From Poriferisodalis sp965116245 (GTDB lineage: Bacteria; Actinomycetota; Acidimicrobiia; Acidimicrobiales; Poriferisodalaceae), in contig OZ220497.1 in NCBI GenBank assembly GCA_965116245.1, forward strand, positions 2,170,001 to 2,234,000: DNA of 64,000 nucleotides. Reading direction: 5' to 3'. The translations under genes were made by a program, and so were the position numbers. The notes below the pieces were generated by a model. That model did not search any database and was not told the origin of the DNA. It was given only the letters and a program-made list of their open reading frames with translations. Shown here in pieces: positions 35,649 through 44,029 of this stretch (position 1 is its first letter; every line of letters begins with the position of its first letter).

Positions 35649-37246
35649 ACCCTGGAATCCAGGTGAACACTGGCGACGTCAGCCCTCGCAGGTTGACTAA
35701 TGCGTCACGCCGACATATAGGCGTCCTACGGCGGTGCGTCACCTTCGCCGGAGCGCTGCTTGTCGCAGCAGGTTGGCTCGCGATCTTGCCCCAAGCAGCG
35801 GCCCAGTCTTCAAGCCAACCGTCAACTCCACCGCTCGTCACGGTCGCGCCCAATACTGCTTCTGAGGAGTCCGAGACGACGCCACCTGCCGCCCCGATTG
35901 TGGCTGTGCAGCGTGGCCCGGGCGGAGTCGGCTATTGGGTTATCGGCGCCGATGGCACAATTGAGGCGGTCGGCACCTCAATTCTGCCGATCATCAGCGA
36001 ACCACTTCAACTGGAGACACTCGTAGTTGGCGCTCGCATGGGCGCCCCCGGAGCGCTCGGTGTTTGGTTACAGCTCGCCGATGGTTCTGAAGTAGCCGTC
36101 GGCGATCCGGGACCAACGGTGCTGACTGGCGAGGAGCGGCCACTGGGATGGCTTTCGGGAGTAGGCGTTCGTCAACTGCTGCGGGGAGCATGGTGGAACG
36201 ACGTGGATCGCTGGTGTACAAGCGAACTGTCACTGCCGGTGCGTATCGGACAGACGATCATGACAGCGCTAAGTGAACGCTCGTTGGGCCTTGCTGTTGA
36301 AGAGGCACGCGACCGACGAATCGGCGGCATCCTTGTGCAGGGACCCATAACAGAGCATGTCTGGCGTCGGATCGTTGAGGTTCAGGACTTTGCGGGCCGA
36401 ATACCGCTGATCTTCGCAGTTGATGAAGAGGGCGGTCGTGTGCAACGGCTCGCAGCGGTAGTGGGCAGGCTGCCCTCAGCGGCAGCCCAGACTGCACTGT
36501 CTCCAGACCAGGTTGGCGAGCAAGCGGCCGTTCACGCACGCAAGATGTCGGAACTCGGGTTCACGATGAACTTTGCTCCGGTCATAGATGTGGGTTCAGG
36601 GGAGGGCATAGGGGATCGATCATTTGGCAACGATCCGGCCGTAGTCACCGAGTACGGCATGGCGACCGTGGAGGGTCTAAGTGCTGGCGGAATCGTGCCC
36701 GTGGTCAAGCACTTTCCGGGGCATGGGTTAGCCAGCGCGGATACCCATGACAGTTTGGCCACCACAGCTCCGCTGGAAGAGCTGCGTAAACGTGACCTGA
36801 TTCCGTTCGCGGCAGCGGTTGGCGCTACCGACGCGGCGGTGATGGTGGGCCACTTGAGGGTCCCGGACTTGACTGGCGGGCTGCCAGCATCGTTGTCACC
36901 AGAAGCGATAAACGGCCTGTTGCGCAACGAACTGGGCCATTCGGGACTGGTCGTGACCGACTCGCTGATAATGGGTGCAATCCGAAGTCAGTGGACTGCG
37001 AGTGAAGCGGCATTGTTGGCGATCTTGGCGGGCGCAGACCTGGCACTCGTCGGTGGCATGGAGGATGCCGCGGCTGCGTTCTCTGCAGTGGAAGCTGCGG
37101 TTACCGAAGGACGGCTCGGCCTGGAGCGCCTTGACGATGCGGCCACCAACGTGTTTCGGGCTAAGGGTGTAAACGCATGCAACCTGGTAGGTCGTGACAC
37201 CGCGGAATACCAAATGCTGTACGACCCAACACTGCGAGACCGCTAG
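35645..37246 (+). CDS. secreted glycoside hydrolase family 3, NagZ-like beta-N-acetylhexosaminidase
   Basis: A 533-residue exported GH3 enzyme. An N-terminal signal (FAGALLVAAGWLAILPQAAA) is followed by a ~70-residue beta-repeat (GYWVIGADGTIEAVG) and the GH3 barrel. Motifs are FAVDEEGGRVQRL, NFAPVIDVGS, VVKHFPGHG with the downstream DTHDS histidine-aspartate pair of NagZ, and the likely nucleophile Asp in VVTDSLIMGAI. It probably releases N-acetylglucosamine from cell-wall muropeptides outside the cell. GTG at 35645 overlaps the NHLRC2-like stop (GTGA). No other wall-recycling genes are adjacent. Confidence 0.88.
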   Translation: MNPGIQVNTGDVSPRRLTNASRRHIGVLRRCVTFAGALLVAAGWLAILPQAAAQSSSQPSTPPLVTVAPNTASEESETTPPAAPIVAVQRGPGGVGYWVIGADGTIEAVGTSILPIISEPLQLETLVVGARMGAPGALGVWLQLADGSEVAVGDPGPTVLTGEERPLGWLSGVGVRQLLRGAWWNDVDRWCTSELSLPVRIGQTIMTALSERSLGLAVEEARDRRIGGILVQGPITEHVWRRIVEVQDFAGRIPLIFAVDEEGGRVQRLAAVVGRLPSAAAQTALSPDQVGEQAAVHARKMSELGFTMNFAPVIDVGSGEGIGDRSFGNDPAVVTEYGMATVEGLSAGGIVPVVKHFPGHGLASADTHDSLATTAPLEELRKRDLIPFAAAVGATDAAVMVGHLRVPDLTGGLPASLSPEAINGLLRNELGHSGLVVTDSLIMGAIRSQWTASEAALLAILAGADLALVGGMEDAAAAFSAVEAAVTEGRLGLERLDDAATNVFRAKGVNACNLVGRDTAEYQMLYDPTLRDR

Positions 37247-37329
37247 CTGGAACCCAGAGTCAGTGTGCATGCGCTTATGTGGACTTATGGGCCTCGGCGT
37301 GCGCGTGTGCAACGACAATAAATTGGTGC

Positions 37330-37358
37330 TTGCGTGAGTGCGGCGGGTTCGGTATATT
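37330..37358 (+). promoter_or_regulatory. putative sigma70-type promoter for FN3-C
   Basis: TTGCGT at 37330-37335, 17 bases, then TATATT at 37353-37358 (5 of 6 to TATAAT). It would start transcription near 37365, about 58 nt before the ATG at 37423. Confidence 0.5.
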
Positions 37359-37422
37359 TGCTGCTGGTGAGGCCCGCGACTGGTGTGGGTTCAAGTTTGA
37401 CACTCTTTGGAGGTGCCGAAAA

Positions 37423-37551
37423 ATGGTCGAATTGCGTCGTGGGCGGTCTCGTATGCAGATCGCAAGCGCCTTACCCCCCCCCCCCCCCGCCGCCCAGCCG
37501 ACGCAGGGGTGTGGGCGTGAGCGGGCGTGGTGGTTGGAGGCTCACGGCTAG
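37423..37551 (+). CDS. 42-residue frame from the best FN3-C start, off-phase at the current poly-C length
   Basis: ATG at 37423 has a textbook GGAGGT nine bases upstream and follows a good promoter. It encodes MVELRRGRSRMQIASAL, a Pro run from 15 C, then a tail that ends at TAG 37549. The peptide before the tract resembles the FN3-A N-terminus (TQAASLC versus MQIASAL followed by poly-Pro). Losing one C, or gaining two, would join this start to the FN3-C signal peptide. So this frame looks like the OFF state of FN3-C. Confidence 0.6.
   Translation: MVELRRGRSRMQIASALPPPPPAAQPTQGCGRERAWWLEAHG
37474..37488 (+). repeat. 15-C homopolymer in FN3-C (candidate phase-variation tract)
   Basis: Fifteen C, the same length as in FN3-A, between the supported ATG and the signal peptide. 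Here 15 C leaves the start out of frame with the FN3 domains. Confidence 0.8.
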
Positions 37552-38491
37552 GCTCGTCGCGTTGGTGGCTTTGCTTGCAGCAACTGTGTCGCTAGTTGCT
37601 AGCCCAGCATCAGCCGATGTCAAGCCAAGCGCGCCTGCCAACTATAAGACAGACGCTGTGAGCGACACGGCGGCCACGATTTCATGGCAGAGTGGTGGTA
37701 GCGGTGTCGGTGGTACTTGCCCTGCGATGTCCTATTACGTCAACGTTTACCGATACAAGCCTGAATATGGGTCGGTGCTAAATCCTGCGAAGGAAGTAGC
37801 GGCGAGCGAGGCAGATGCTGTCACCGGCCGTTTCAGCCTTACCCTCACAGGTCTGAGGCCAGGAACCTGGCATGCTGTGCTGGTTCAAGCTAGCGCTACT
37901 TGTTCGGATGGTGAGAATAAATACTCTGCTGGTCTTAGTGGTGGATTCACCACCTCTGGTAATCCGCCACCACCTACTACTCCCACCCCACCACCACCAC
38001 CACCTACTACTACTACTACTACTTCTACTACTTCTACTACTTTGCCGGTTGGTGTTGAGGAAGTTGATCGGACACCTGATATTGACGAGTCGCAGGGGGG
38101 GAACACGGACGACGAAACCCCTGTGAAGCGGCCTGGGCGTGTGCGGTCTCCAGCGGTGCGTCAACTGACGGTTACGCCTTCTAACGATGGCACCGCGTCG
38201 GTGTCGTGGTCTCATGCACCGCTCGGCTCTGAGCAAACTCATGGTAACCGTTATCGTTGTGATTCATTGCAGCCACGGGAATACCGTTATAGAGTGGTTG
38301 AGTGGGCTGATGGGGCTAGGGTGGCTGGCACTAAGATAGTTGATCGCAGCAAAATAGGTGGTACTTCTGTGAGCATTACCGATTTGACGGCTGGAACCCA
38401 GTATGCGGTGCAGGTTTGGTCTAAACCCGCTGCGCCCTGCAAAGGGTGGTCCCCGTTTCGTCGAGTCGTCTGGACCCAAACAGGCGGCTGA
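37517..38491 (+). CDS. secreted two-domain fibronectin-III protein FN3-C (paralogue of FN3-A)
   Basis: The frame with the protein domains starts at GTG 37517 if read without the poly-C leader: MSGRGGWRLTARLVALVAL... ending ASPASA is a signal peptide very like FN3-A's. FN3 domain 1 (APANYKTDAVSDTAATISW) is followed by a Pro/Thr linker (PPPPTTPTPP, then a Thr run), an acidic patch and FN3 domain 2 (RQLTVTPSNDGTASVSW), ending VVWTQTGG. It has no C-terminal hydrophobic anchor, unlike FN3-A, so it may be released. A weak GGGGT precedes the GTG, so some product may be made even when the upstream ATG is out of frame. Ligand unknown. Confidence 0.75.
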   Translation: MSGRGGWRLTARLVALVALLAATVSLVASPASADVKPSAPANYKTDAVSDTAATISWQSGGSGVGGTCPAMSYYVNVYRYKPEYGSVLNPAKEVAASEADAVTGRFSLTLTGLRPGTWHAVLVQASATCSDGENKYSAGLSGGFTTSGNPPPPTTPTPPPPPPTTTTTTSTTSTTLPVGVEEVDRTPDIDESQGGNTDDETPVKRPGRVRSPAVRQLTVTPSNDGTASVSWSHAPLGSEQTHGNRYRCDSLQPREYRYRVVEWADGARVAGTKIVDRSKIGGTSVSITDLTAGTQYAVQVWSKPAAPCKGWSPFRRVVWTQTGG

Positions 38492-38568
38492 GGCCACCGG
38501 GACCGACTTGTCGAAGACTGTACGGAGCGTCATTCCTGAGTGGCGGAATAACAACCAGACCTTAGAGT

Positions 38569-38624
38569 GAGACGCTGAGACGCTGAGACTCTGAGACTCT
38601 GAGACTCTGAGATATTGAGATATC
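38569..38624 (+). repeat. 8-bp unit x7 microsatellite
   Basis: gagacgct x2, gagactct x3, gagatatt, gagatatc. Non-coding, between FN3-C and the convergent thiamine-binding gene, directly ahead of the stem-loop at 38627. Confidence 0.9.
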
Positions 38625-38626
38625 GT

Positions 38627-38679
38627 GCCTCCTGTGCGTTTGTTAGCTTTTAGGCAGCCACCACGAACGCACAGGAGGC
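38627..38679. terminator. 14-bp perfect stem-loop between convergent genes
   Basis: GCCTCCTGTGCGTT pairs with AACGCACAGGAGGC (38666-38679) around a 25-nt loop; three more inner positions pair with one wobble. It lies between convergent FN3-C and the thiamine-binding gene. No T-run follows on either strand, so a bidirectional terminator or an RNA-stability element are both possible. Confidence 0.5.
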
Positions 38680-38720
38680 CCAAGCTGTCTGGCTGCTGGC
38701 TATCTCTATGGCACTTGAAC

Positions 38721-39953
38721 CTAAGGCAGCGTTACAGTGACCTCGGGTGGTGGCGCCGGAACGCTCGCGTCAAAGTTGCGCACAACCTGAGACCACGTGA
38801 GTTGCCATTGCTGCCAGTTAGCTCCTACGTAGGCGGCATCGGGTCGGTATGGCTGCACTTGTACGCCGAACTCAGTCCACTCGGGTGTGCTCACAATGTC
38901 GCGGCGGGCCGGTCTGGAACCAAAACGATCGCGTATGCCGAATTGAAATAGTGGCTCTCCCATGGCGTCGAGCAATCGACCTGCCAGTGACGCGTTCCGC
39001 GCGTTGGCTATAACTCCGGCGTAGAACCCAATCCTGACACAGTCGTCAGTAACCACACCGATGTCCAGGGACGGGGGCAGTCCGGGCTGATAGCGCGCGT
39101 AGACCGATGGCATTCCCGCGGTACCCCAAGTCAGGGGTTTGCTGCCGCGCAACGTTTCCAACGTCACCGGGTCGGGTTCGTCTTGGCTGATCGGCCGTTG
39201 GGCGGGCGGCACACCGCCAGCAAACCGCTCGAACGTCGCAACCTCCCAGCTAGGAGCCAACTCAACACCCCACCTCAACATCTCAGCGAGCACCTGAGGC
39301 CACGCGAGTATTTCGTCGGAGTTGCTGCCATTGTTGTCGTCGTTGGGCTCGGGATGTAGTCGCTCAAGCACTACCAGCAGATAGACGCCCATCCTGGCCG
39401 AAGCGGCATCTGGGATAACGGCAGTGCCTTCATGGGCCGGATCCCATAGCGCCTCCAGTCCTTTGGGCACCGGTGGCGGCGCAGACTCAACGTCCGGCAG
39501 CTCATCGATGCGTCGCTCGGGTGCGAGGTAGAACGACGGCAAGTAGTTCAGACATGCGTCGATGTAACTGACGGGCGTCATCTCATGGTCACGCACTGCT
39601 AGGTCGTCAACCAACGGACCAGGTGCCAAGGGCACATAAGGCTGAACGAAACCGCTGTCGATCACGTAGCGAAGGTCGAGCGTGTCAACGCCGACAACCA
39701 GATCGGCTACTGGAAATGCTCTGCTGCGCTCAAGCAGGTTGATGACATCTTCGGGGGAGTCCTCGCGAAACACCAGAACCTCAATGCCGGACGCTTCGGT
39801 GAAGGCAGCCAGAGCGTCGGCAGGCAAATGAAAGTCGCGATGCGTCAAAACGCGCACCGCAGCCGACCCCTGGCTGGCGTCGGCGCATCCTGCGGCCAGC
39901 AAGCAGAAGGCACACGCGACCACAACCAGCGCGCCTCGATGCAGTGCCCCCAT
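38721..39953 (-). CDS. thiamine ABC transporter substrate-binding lipoprotein (ThiB/TbpA-like)
   Basis: A 410-residue solute-binding lipoprotein. ATG at 39953 (MGALHRGALVVVACAFCLLAAGCADA) gives a signal peptide and lipobox with Cys23; the 51 open codons upstream do not fit. VRVLTHRDFHLPADALAAFTEASG, PVADLVVGVDTLDLRYVIDSGFVQPY and the later SYGGTP-type loop are the thiamine-binding TbpA pattern. It lies 85 bp downstream of thiamine pyrophosphokinase on the same strand, which supports the thiamine assignment. No permease or ATPase is adjacent; the only ABC ATPase in the window is at 5031. Confidence 0.8.
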   Translation of the reverse strand: MGALHRGALVVVACAFCLLAAGCADASQGSAAVRVLTHRDFHLPADALAAFTEASGIEVLVFREDSPEDVINLLERSRAFPVADLVVGVDTLDLRYVIDSGFVQPYVPLAPGPLVDDLAVRDHEMTPVSYIDACLNYLPSFYLAPERRIDELPDVESAPPPVPKGLEALWDPAHEGTAVIPDAASARMGVYLLVVLERLHPEPNDDNNGSNSDEILAWPQVLAEMLRWGVELAPSWEVATFERFAGGVPPAQRPISQDEPDPVTLETLRGSKPLTWGTAGMPSVYARYQPGLPPSLDIGVVTDDCVRIGFYAGVIANARNASLAGRLLDAMGEPLFQFGIRDRFGSRPARRDIVSTPEWTEFGVQVQPYRPDAAYVGANWQQWQLTWSQVVRNFDASVPAPPPEVTVTLP

Positions 39954-40038
39954 ACACCGGGTTCCCAGATGATTGGTCCCTAGATGTCTGGATTTTGCGT
40001 GCGGGGACCGCTGAAAGAAAGGGAGACCGAACGACTGC

Positions 40039-40797
40039 TCAGCGAAGGGGCGTGCCATGTGTCTGTATTGCCAGCACCGTGCCTGACTCAACGCGCAAGT
40101 GCGCAACCTGGGCAGTTAGCTCGTTGCTCAAACCCAACGACGCCGCGCACCGCAGCGAGTCAGTGTCCTCAAAGTTCCAGCGCAATCCCGATGTGTTTAA
40201 GTGAGCGGTTTCACCGACCGCTAGCAGCGTCAGCAGGTTCCCATCGCTGACGGGCAGCGTCATGTCCATCCCGGCGGTAGCGGCTCTGACCACGCTCGCT
40301 CCTAGGTATGCGGTAAGCGGCAAAGCGGCGTAGCTGGGCCGCGCCAGCATCATTACCGAGATCATCAGATGATCGAGCCGGCCGCCACCGCCGCCGACTA
40401 CAGATATTTGCGTTGGGTCCAGTTCCCACGCAAAGCTAAGCGCTAGATCCAAGTCGCTGCGACCTTTGTCGGGCGGATGCCTACGCACCAGCAGGTCTGG
40501 CCATTGATCTCGGGTTCGCTCGAGCACCGCTTTGTCAACAGAGTCGAAGTCACCGATGACGACGTGGGGGCGCATTCCCAGTCGCAACGAGTGGCGCAGA
40601 CCGCCGTCCACAGCAATGACGCACGTTGGGTCGTTGGGCGGGAGTAGGCGAGGAGCCTGCGGACCGCCATCAACGATCCAGACGCGGCGGGAATCAAGAT
40701 GCCCATAGTTGTCGGACCGCCCATAGTTGTCGGACCGCCCATAGTTGTCGGACCGCCCATAGTTGTCGGACCGCACGGTGCTTGGATCTTCGTTCAT
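40039..40797 (-). CDS. thiamine pyrophosphokinase
   Basis: A 252-residue kinase that makes thiamine diphosphate from thiamine and ATP. After a repeat leader, IAVDGGLRHSLRLGMRPHVVIGDFDSVD gives the ADGG and GDFDS motifs, PPDKGRSDLDLALSFA the DKxxxD motif, and GGGGGRLDHLMISV the third. The C-terminal thiamine-binding domain follows (LLTLLAVGETAHLNTSGLRW). The N-terminus carries four RSDNYG repeats from an 18-bp array. With the downstream ThiB-like gene it forms a thiamine salvage pair. I searched upstream for a TPP riboswitch and did not see one. Confidence 0.88.
   Translation of the reverse strand: MNEDPSTVRSDNYGRSDNYGRSDNYGRSDNYGHLDSRRVWIVDGGPQAPRLLPPNDPTCVIAVDGGLRHSLRLGMRPHVVIGDFDSVDKAVLERTRDQWPDLLVRRHPPDKGRSDLDLALSFAWELDPTQISVVGGGGGRLDHLMISVMMLARPSYAALPLTAYLGASVVRAATAGMDMTLPVSDGNLLTLLAVGETAHLNTSGLRWNFEDTDSLRCAASLGLSNELTAQVAHLRVESGTVLAIQTHGTPLR
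40703..40774 (-). repeat. 18-bp perfect unit x4 in thiamine pyrophosphokinase
   Basis: ccatagttgtcggaccgc four times without change; encodes RSDNYG x4 near the N-terminus. Perfect identity implies recent expansion or contraction. Confidence 0.95.
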
Positions 40798-40862
40798 CTC
40801 ACCAGTGTGATAGCCAGCAATGTGTTTGCGGCGCGTCCAGTTAACCGCGCTGCACCGGTACC

Positions 40863-43172
40863 TTGCTGTTCAACGTGGATTTCGCCCGTCGCCTATCTCG
40901 GCTGCCGCTGCTCGTAGTGATGATTGCGGCTTGCGCAGCACTCATCACAATCGGCGCTCGCGCTGCCGCGCCGCACGCGGCGCGCACGTTGGATGCTGTC
41001 GAAAGGGACCGCGACCACGTCACCATTGATCTGCGACCTGGTGCGCAGCGAACGCAGGTCTTTGACTCCGACGGCAACCCGATCGGTATATTGCTGAACG
41101 ACGTAGACCGCGAGATCATCACGTTGGACCAAGTCCCCGACGATGTGACTGCCACAATCGTGGCGGTAGAAGACAGCAAGTTCTGGCTGCACAACGGTGT
41201 GGACTTGCGGGCGACGGCAAGAGCCTTGGTGTCGAACGTCTCAACTGGCGGGATTGCGTCGGGCGGTTCCACGATCACTCAGCAGATTGTGAAGCTGCGA
41301 GTGGTCGGTAGCGAGCGCAGCTTCAATCGCAAGATCCGCGAGGCGGTGATAGCGGCCCGGTTGGAAGAGGACTTCTCCAAGCAGGAGATTCTGGAGTTCT
41401 ACTTCAACGAGGTTTATCTAGGGAACGGGGCCTACGGCTTGCAAGCGGGAGCTGAGACATACTTCGGCAAGGATGTCTCCGAGCTGGATGTCGGCGACGC
41501 AGCGTTCCTTGCGAGCCTGATTCGCAGCCCCGGCCTCTTTGACGGCTTCGACCGCAACATCCAGACAATCACGCGCCGCCGCAGCCGGTCACTGCAGCAA
41601 GCTGTAGATGCAGGGATCATCACCACGGCCCAGCAGGAGGCGTTTGAGCGCCGCCCATTGCCCAGCCGCAATCTGTCGCCGCGCCGTACCGATGCCAACC
41701 TACGACGCGACTATTTCCTGGTTGAGGTTCGCCAAGCGCTGCTGGCCAACCCCGCGCTCGGCGACACCTACCAGGCCCGTTTTTCTCAGGTGTTTGGTGG
41801 CGGTCTGCGGGTCTGGACGACGCTGCGTCCCGAACTGCAAGAAGCTATGCGGGACTCGGTGGCGGCGGTGCTGCCCGAGGGAACAGGCGAATTCGAGGTC
41901 TCCATCGTCAGCGTCGATCCGTCGACCGGAGCGGTGCATGGATTTATCGGCGGTCCTGCATTCAATGACTCGGAGTTCAATCTTGCGACCCAGGGCCGCC
42001 GACAGCCGGGTTCGTCGTTCAAACCCTACGTTCTGGCCGCCGCCATCGAACGCGCTGGCCTTTACCCGTTTGACACCATCAGCGGCCAGGGTCCCTGCGT
42101 GTTTCCCAACCCGCCGCAAGAGGATTACGAGGTCAACAACTTCGCTGGCAGCACCGGTCGGGTAGCGACGTTGACCCAACAGACAACTGCCAGCTCCAAT
42201 TGTGCGTTCGTCCGGCTTGGCCTGATGACGGGACTGGACGCGGTAGTGGGGATCGCCAATCGGCTGGTTGGTCGGACCGGTGAGGCCAGCTACTTGCCGT
42301 ATCCGTCCATATCTCTAGGTGCCCAGGAGATCTCGCCGCTGGAGCAAGCAGTGGCATATGGAACGTTCGCCAACGGCGGCACGCGGATGGAGCCACACTA
42401 CGTGACGCGCATCGAAAACAACTACGGAGAAGTGCTGTATGAGCATGTGCCCCGTGGTCGGCGGGTGGTGTCGCCGACTACCGCAGAATGGGTGACCTCG
42501 GTGCTGGCCGAAAACGTGCAATCCGGCACTGGCACACGATCTAAGCTTGAAAGCGGCCAGGTCTCAGCGGGCAAGACCGGAACCACTCAGTCCTTCCACG
42601 ACGCCTGGTTCGTGGGCTACACGCCTCATATGGCGACCGCTGTATGGATGGGCCATCCCGACGAGCAGATTCCTATGGGCGAAATCCAGGGACGCAGCGC
42701 CACCGGTGGTTGGATTCCAGCACGCATCTGGTCCGCCTATATGGAACAGGCACTGCAAGGCGAAGAGCTGCGAGAATTCGCACCCGCACCGCCGCCACCG
42801 CGCGCCAGCCAGTACCTGTTTGTGTCCGGAGATAGCTGCTCGGTTGCTGTGGAAGCATCGCCGTCAGAGCCACTAGCCGAGTTTGACTTGCCGTGCAGCA
42901 TGGTTCGACCAACTGACAAGAACGACTTTGAACCCCTGCCCGACGCTCTATGCAAAGTCGCTGTACCGACAGCCGATGGCGGATCTCGATTCGAGTGGCT
43001 CCGCTGCAACGCCATAGCTGAAGAGCTGGCGGCACGAGCGGCGCAGCAGACCCAAGATACCCAAGACGAGAATACGCAAGACCAAGATGGCGGCGAGCCG
43101 CAGCAGTCCGACGACGTAGAAGCCAGCAGCTCCGAATCGGGCGTGAGCGGCAACCAACAAGACGGGGCCTAA
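40863..43172 (+). CDS. class A penicillin-binding protein (PBP1A type)
   Basis: A 769-residue bifunctional peptidoglycan synthase. One membrane anchor (LPLLVVMIAACAALITIGARAA) is followed by the GT51 glycosyltransferase (catalytic Glu103 in EDSKFW, then GGSTITQQIVK and EFYFNEVYLG) and a transpeptidase with SSFKPY near 384, the SSN motif in TASSNCAF and KTGTT in SAGKTGTTQ. The C-terminal tail is rich in Gln, Asp and Ser. The TTG at 40863 and the GTG at 40875 are both possible starts; neither has a strong Shine-Dalgarno. The zinc-ribbon gene follows by 5 bases. Confidence 0.92.
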   Translation: MLFNVDFARRLSRLPLLVVMIAACAALITIGARAAAPHAARTLDAVERDRDHVTIDLRPGAQRTQVFDSDGNPIGILLNDVDREIITLDQVPDDVTATIVAVEDSKFWLHNGVDLRATARALVSNVSTGGIASGGSTITQQIVKLRVVGSERSFNRKIREAVIAARLEEDFSKQEILEFYFNEVYLGNGAYGLQAGAETYFGKDVSELDVGDAAFLASLIRSPGLFDGFDRNIQTITRRRSRSLQQAVDAGIITTAQQEAFERRPLPSRNLSPRRTDANLRRDYFLVEVRQALLANPALGDTYQARFSQVFGGGLRVWTTLRPELQEAMRDSVAAVLPEGTGEFEVSIVSVDPSTGAVHGFIGGPAFNDSEFNLATQGRRQPGSSFKPYVLAAAIERAGLYPFDTISGQGPCVFPNPPQEDYEVNNFAGSTGRVATLTQQTTASSNCAFVRLGLMTGLDAVVGIANRLVGRTGEASYLPYPSISLGAQEISPLEQAVAYGTFANGGTRMEPHYVTRIENNYGEVLYEHVPRGRRVVSPTTAEWVTSVLAENVQSGTGTRSKLESGQVSAGKTGTTQSFHDAWFVGYTPHMATAVWMGHPDEQIPMGEIQGRSATGGWIPARIWSAYMEQALQGEELREFAPAPPPPRASQYLFVSGDSCSVAVEASPSEPLAEFDLPCSMVRPTDKNDFEPLPDALCKVAVPTADGGSRFEWLRCNAIAEELAARAAQQTQDTQDENTQDQDGGEPQQSDDVEASSSESGVSGNQQDGA

Positions 43173-43177
43173 AGCTG

Positions 43178-43987
43178 ATGCAAACTGACCCACAAGACCA
43201 AGAACCCAATAGCACAGCACCCGACAGCACGGGGCTGAGTGTCTCGCCAACCGATGCCGCCGATGACGCGCCGAGCAAACTTGAAATGCTCGCCCAGATC
43301 GCAGACCTCGACGTGCGGCTCGAACAAATCGCCCACCACTTAGCGCACCTTCCCGAACGAGCAACCCGGACCGAGCAGGAAGCAGAACTCGACTCGCTGA
43401 ACACGCAGGCGGGCGCACTTGACGCGCAAATCGCCGATTTGGAACGCCAACAACGTCGACTCGAAGACGAAGTGGCGCTGGTTGAGGCCAAACGCTCGGC
43501 TAACTCCGAGCGGCTGCATGGCAGCCAACTGACCTCACCCAAAGAAGCGACAGCACTCTTTGCTGAAGCAGAATCCCTCCAGGCGCGCCAGACAGAGATC
43601 GAGGACCAGATACTGGATCTGATGGAACAGTTAGAGCCGCTCGGCGACGACAGCGCCGATCTGAACCGACGCCAAGCCGCAGTAGCCGAACGCATCAAGA
43701 CTATTGACGCGAAAATCGCCGATGCGGAGCAGGAAGCCGCTACTCAGCGCAGCGAAACACTGAGTGCGCGCGCGGCACTCGTTTCGCTCGCAGATCCCGC
43801 GCAGGTAGACGTCTATGAGAAGCGCTATGCGGCTGCTCGAGGCGGATCGGTGCTAGGTCGACTAACCGGAACCACTTGCACGGCGTGCCACCTGGCTCTC
43901 GCTTCAACTGACTATGAGCACATCATCGGTCTTGAGCCTGATGAACTCACCGACTGCCCTCAGTGCGGGGCGCTGCTCGTCCGCTGA
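43178..43987 (+). CDS. coiled-coil C4 zinc-ribbon protein
   Basis: A 269-residue protein with a long coiled coil (about 40-205, heptads rich in Gln, Glu, Leu, Ala) and a C-terminal four-Cys zinc ribbon: CTACHLAL and CPQCGALLVR. This is the zf-RING_7/YbgI-neighbour family (Rv2229c in mycobacteria), present in most Actinomycetota. Its function is unsettled; relatives have been linked to RNA or DNA binding. The ATG at 43178 is 5 bases after the PBP stop. Mycobacterial gene order also places this family near rnpB and a phosphatase, as here. Confidence 0.88.
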   Translation: MQTDPQDQEPNSTAPDSTGLSVSPTDAADDAPSKLEMLAQIADLDVRLEQIAHHLAHLPERATRTEQEAELDSLNTQAGALDAQIADLERQQRRLEDEVALVEAKRSANSERLHGSQLTSPKEATALFAEAESLQARQTEIEDQILDLMEQLEPLGDDSADLNRRQAAVAERIKTIDAKIADAEQEAATQRSETLSARAALVSLADPAQVDVYEKRYAAARGGSVLGRLTGTTCTACHLALASTDYEHIIGLEPDELTDCPQCGALLVR

Positions 43988-44029
43988 ATCGGTGCAACCG
44001 CGGGTGCGTGTGCGGCAAGGCTCGGGCTG

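Noticed and set aside
40798..40862. TPP riboswitch ahead of thiamine pyrophosphokinase
   Set aside because: The region is only about 65 bases, and I found no CUGAGA or the ACC-UGAU motif pair.
42673..43698. Long open frame antisense to the PBP and zinc-ribbon genes
   Set aside because: Ser/Arg/Ala-rich shadow of high-GC coding DNA crossing two well-supported genes.
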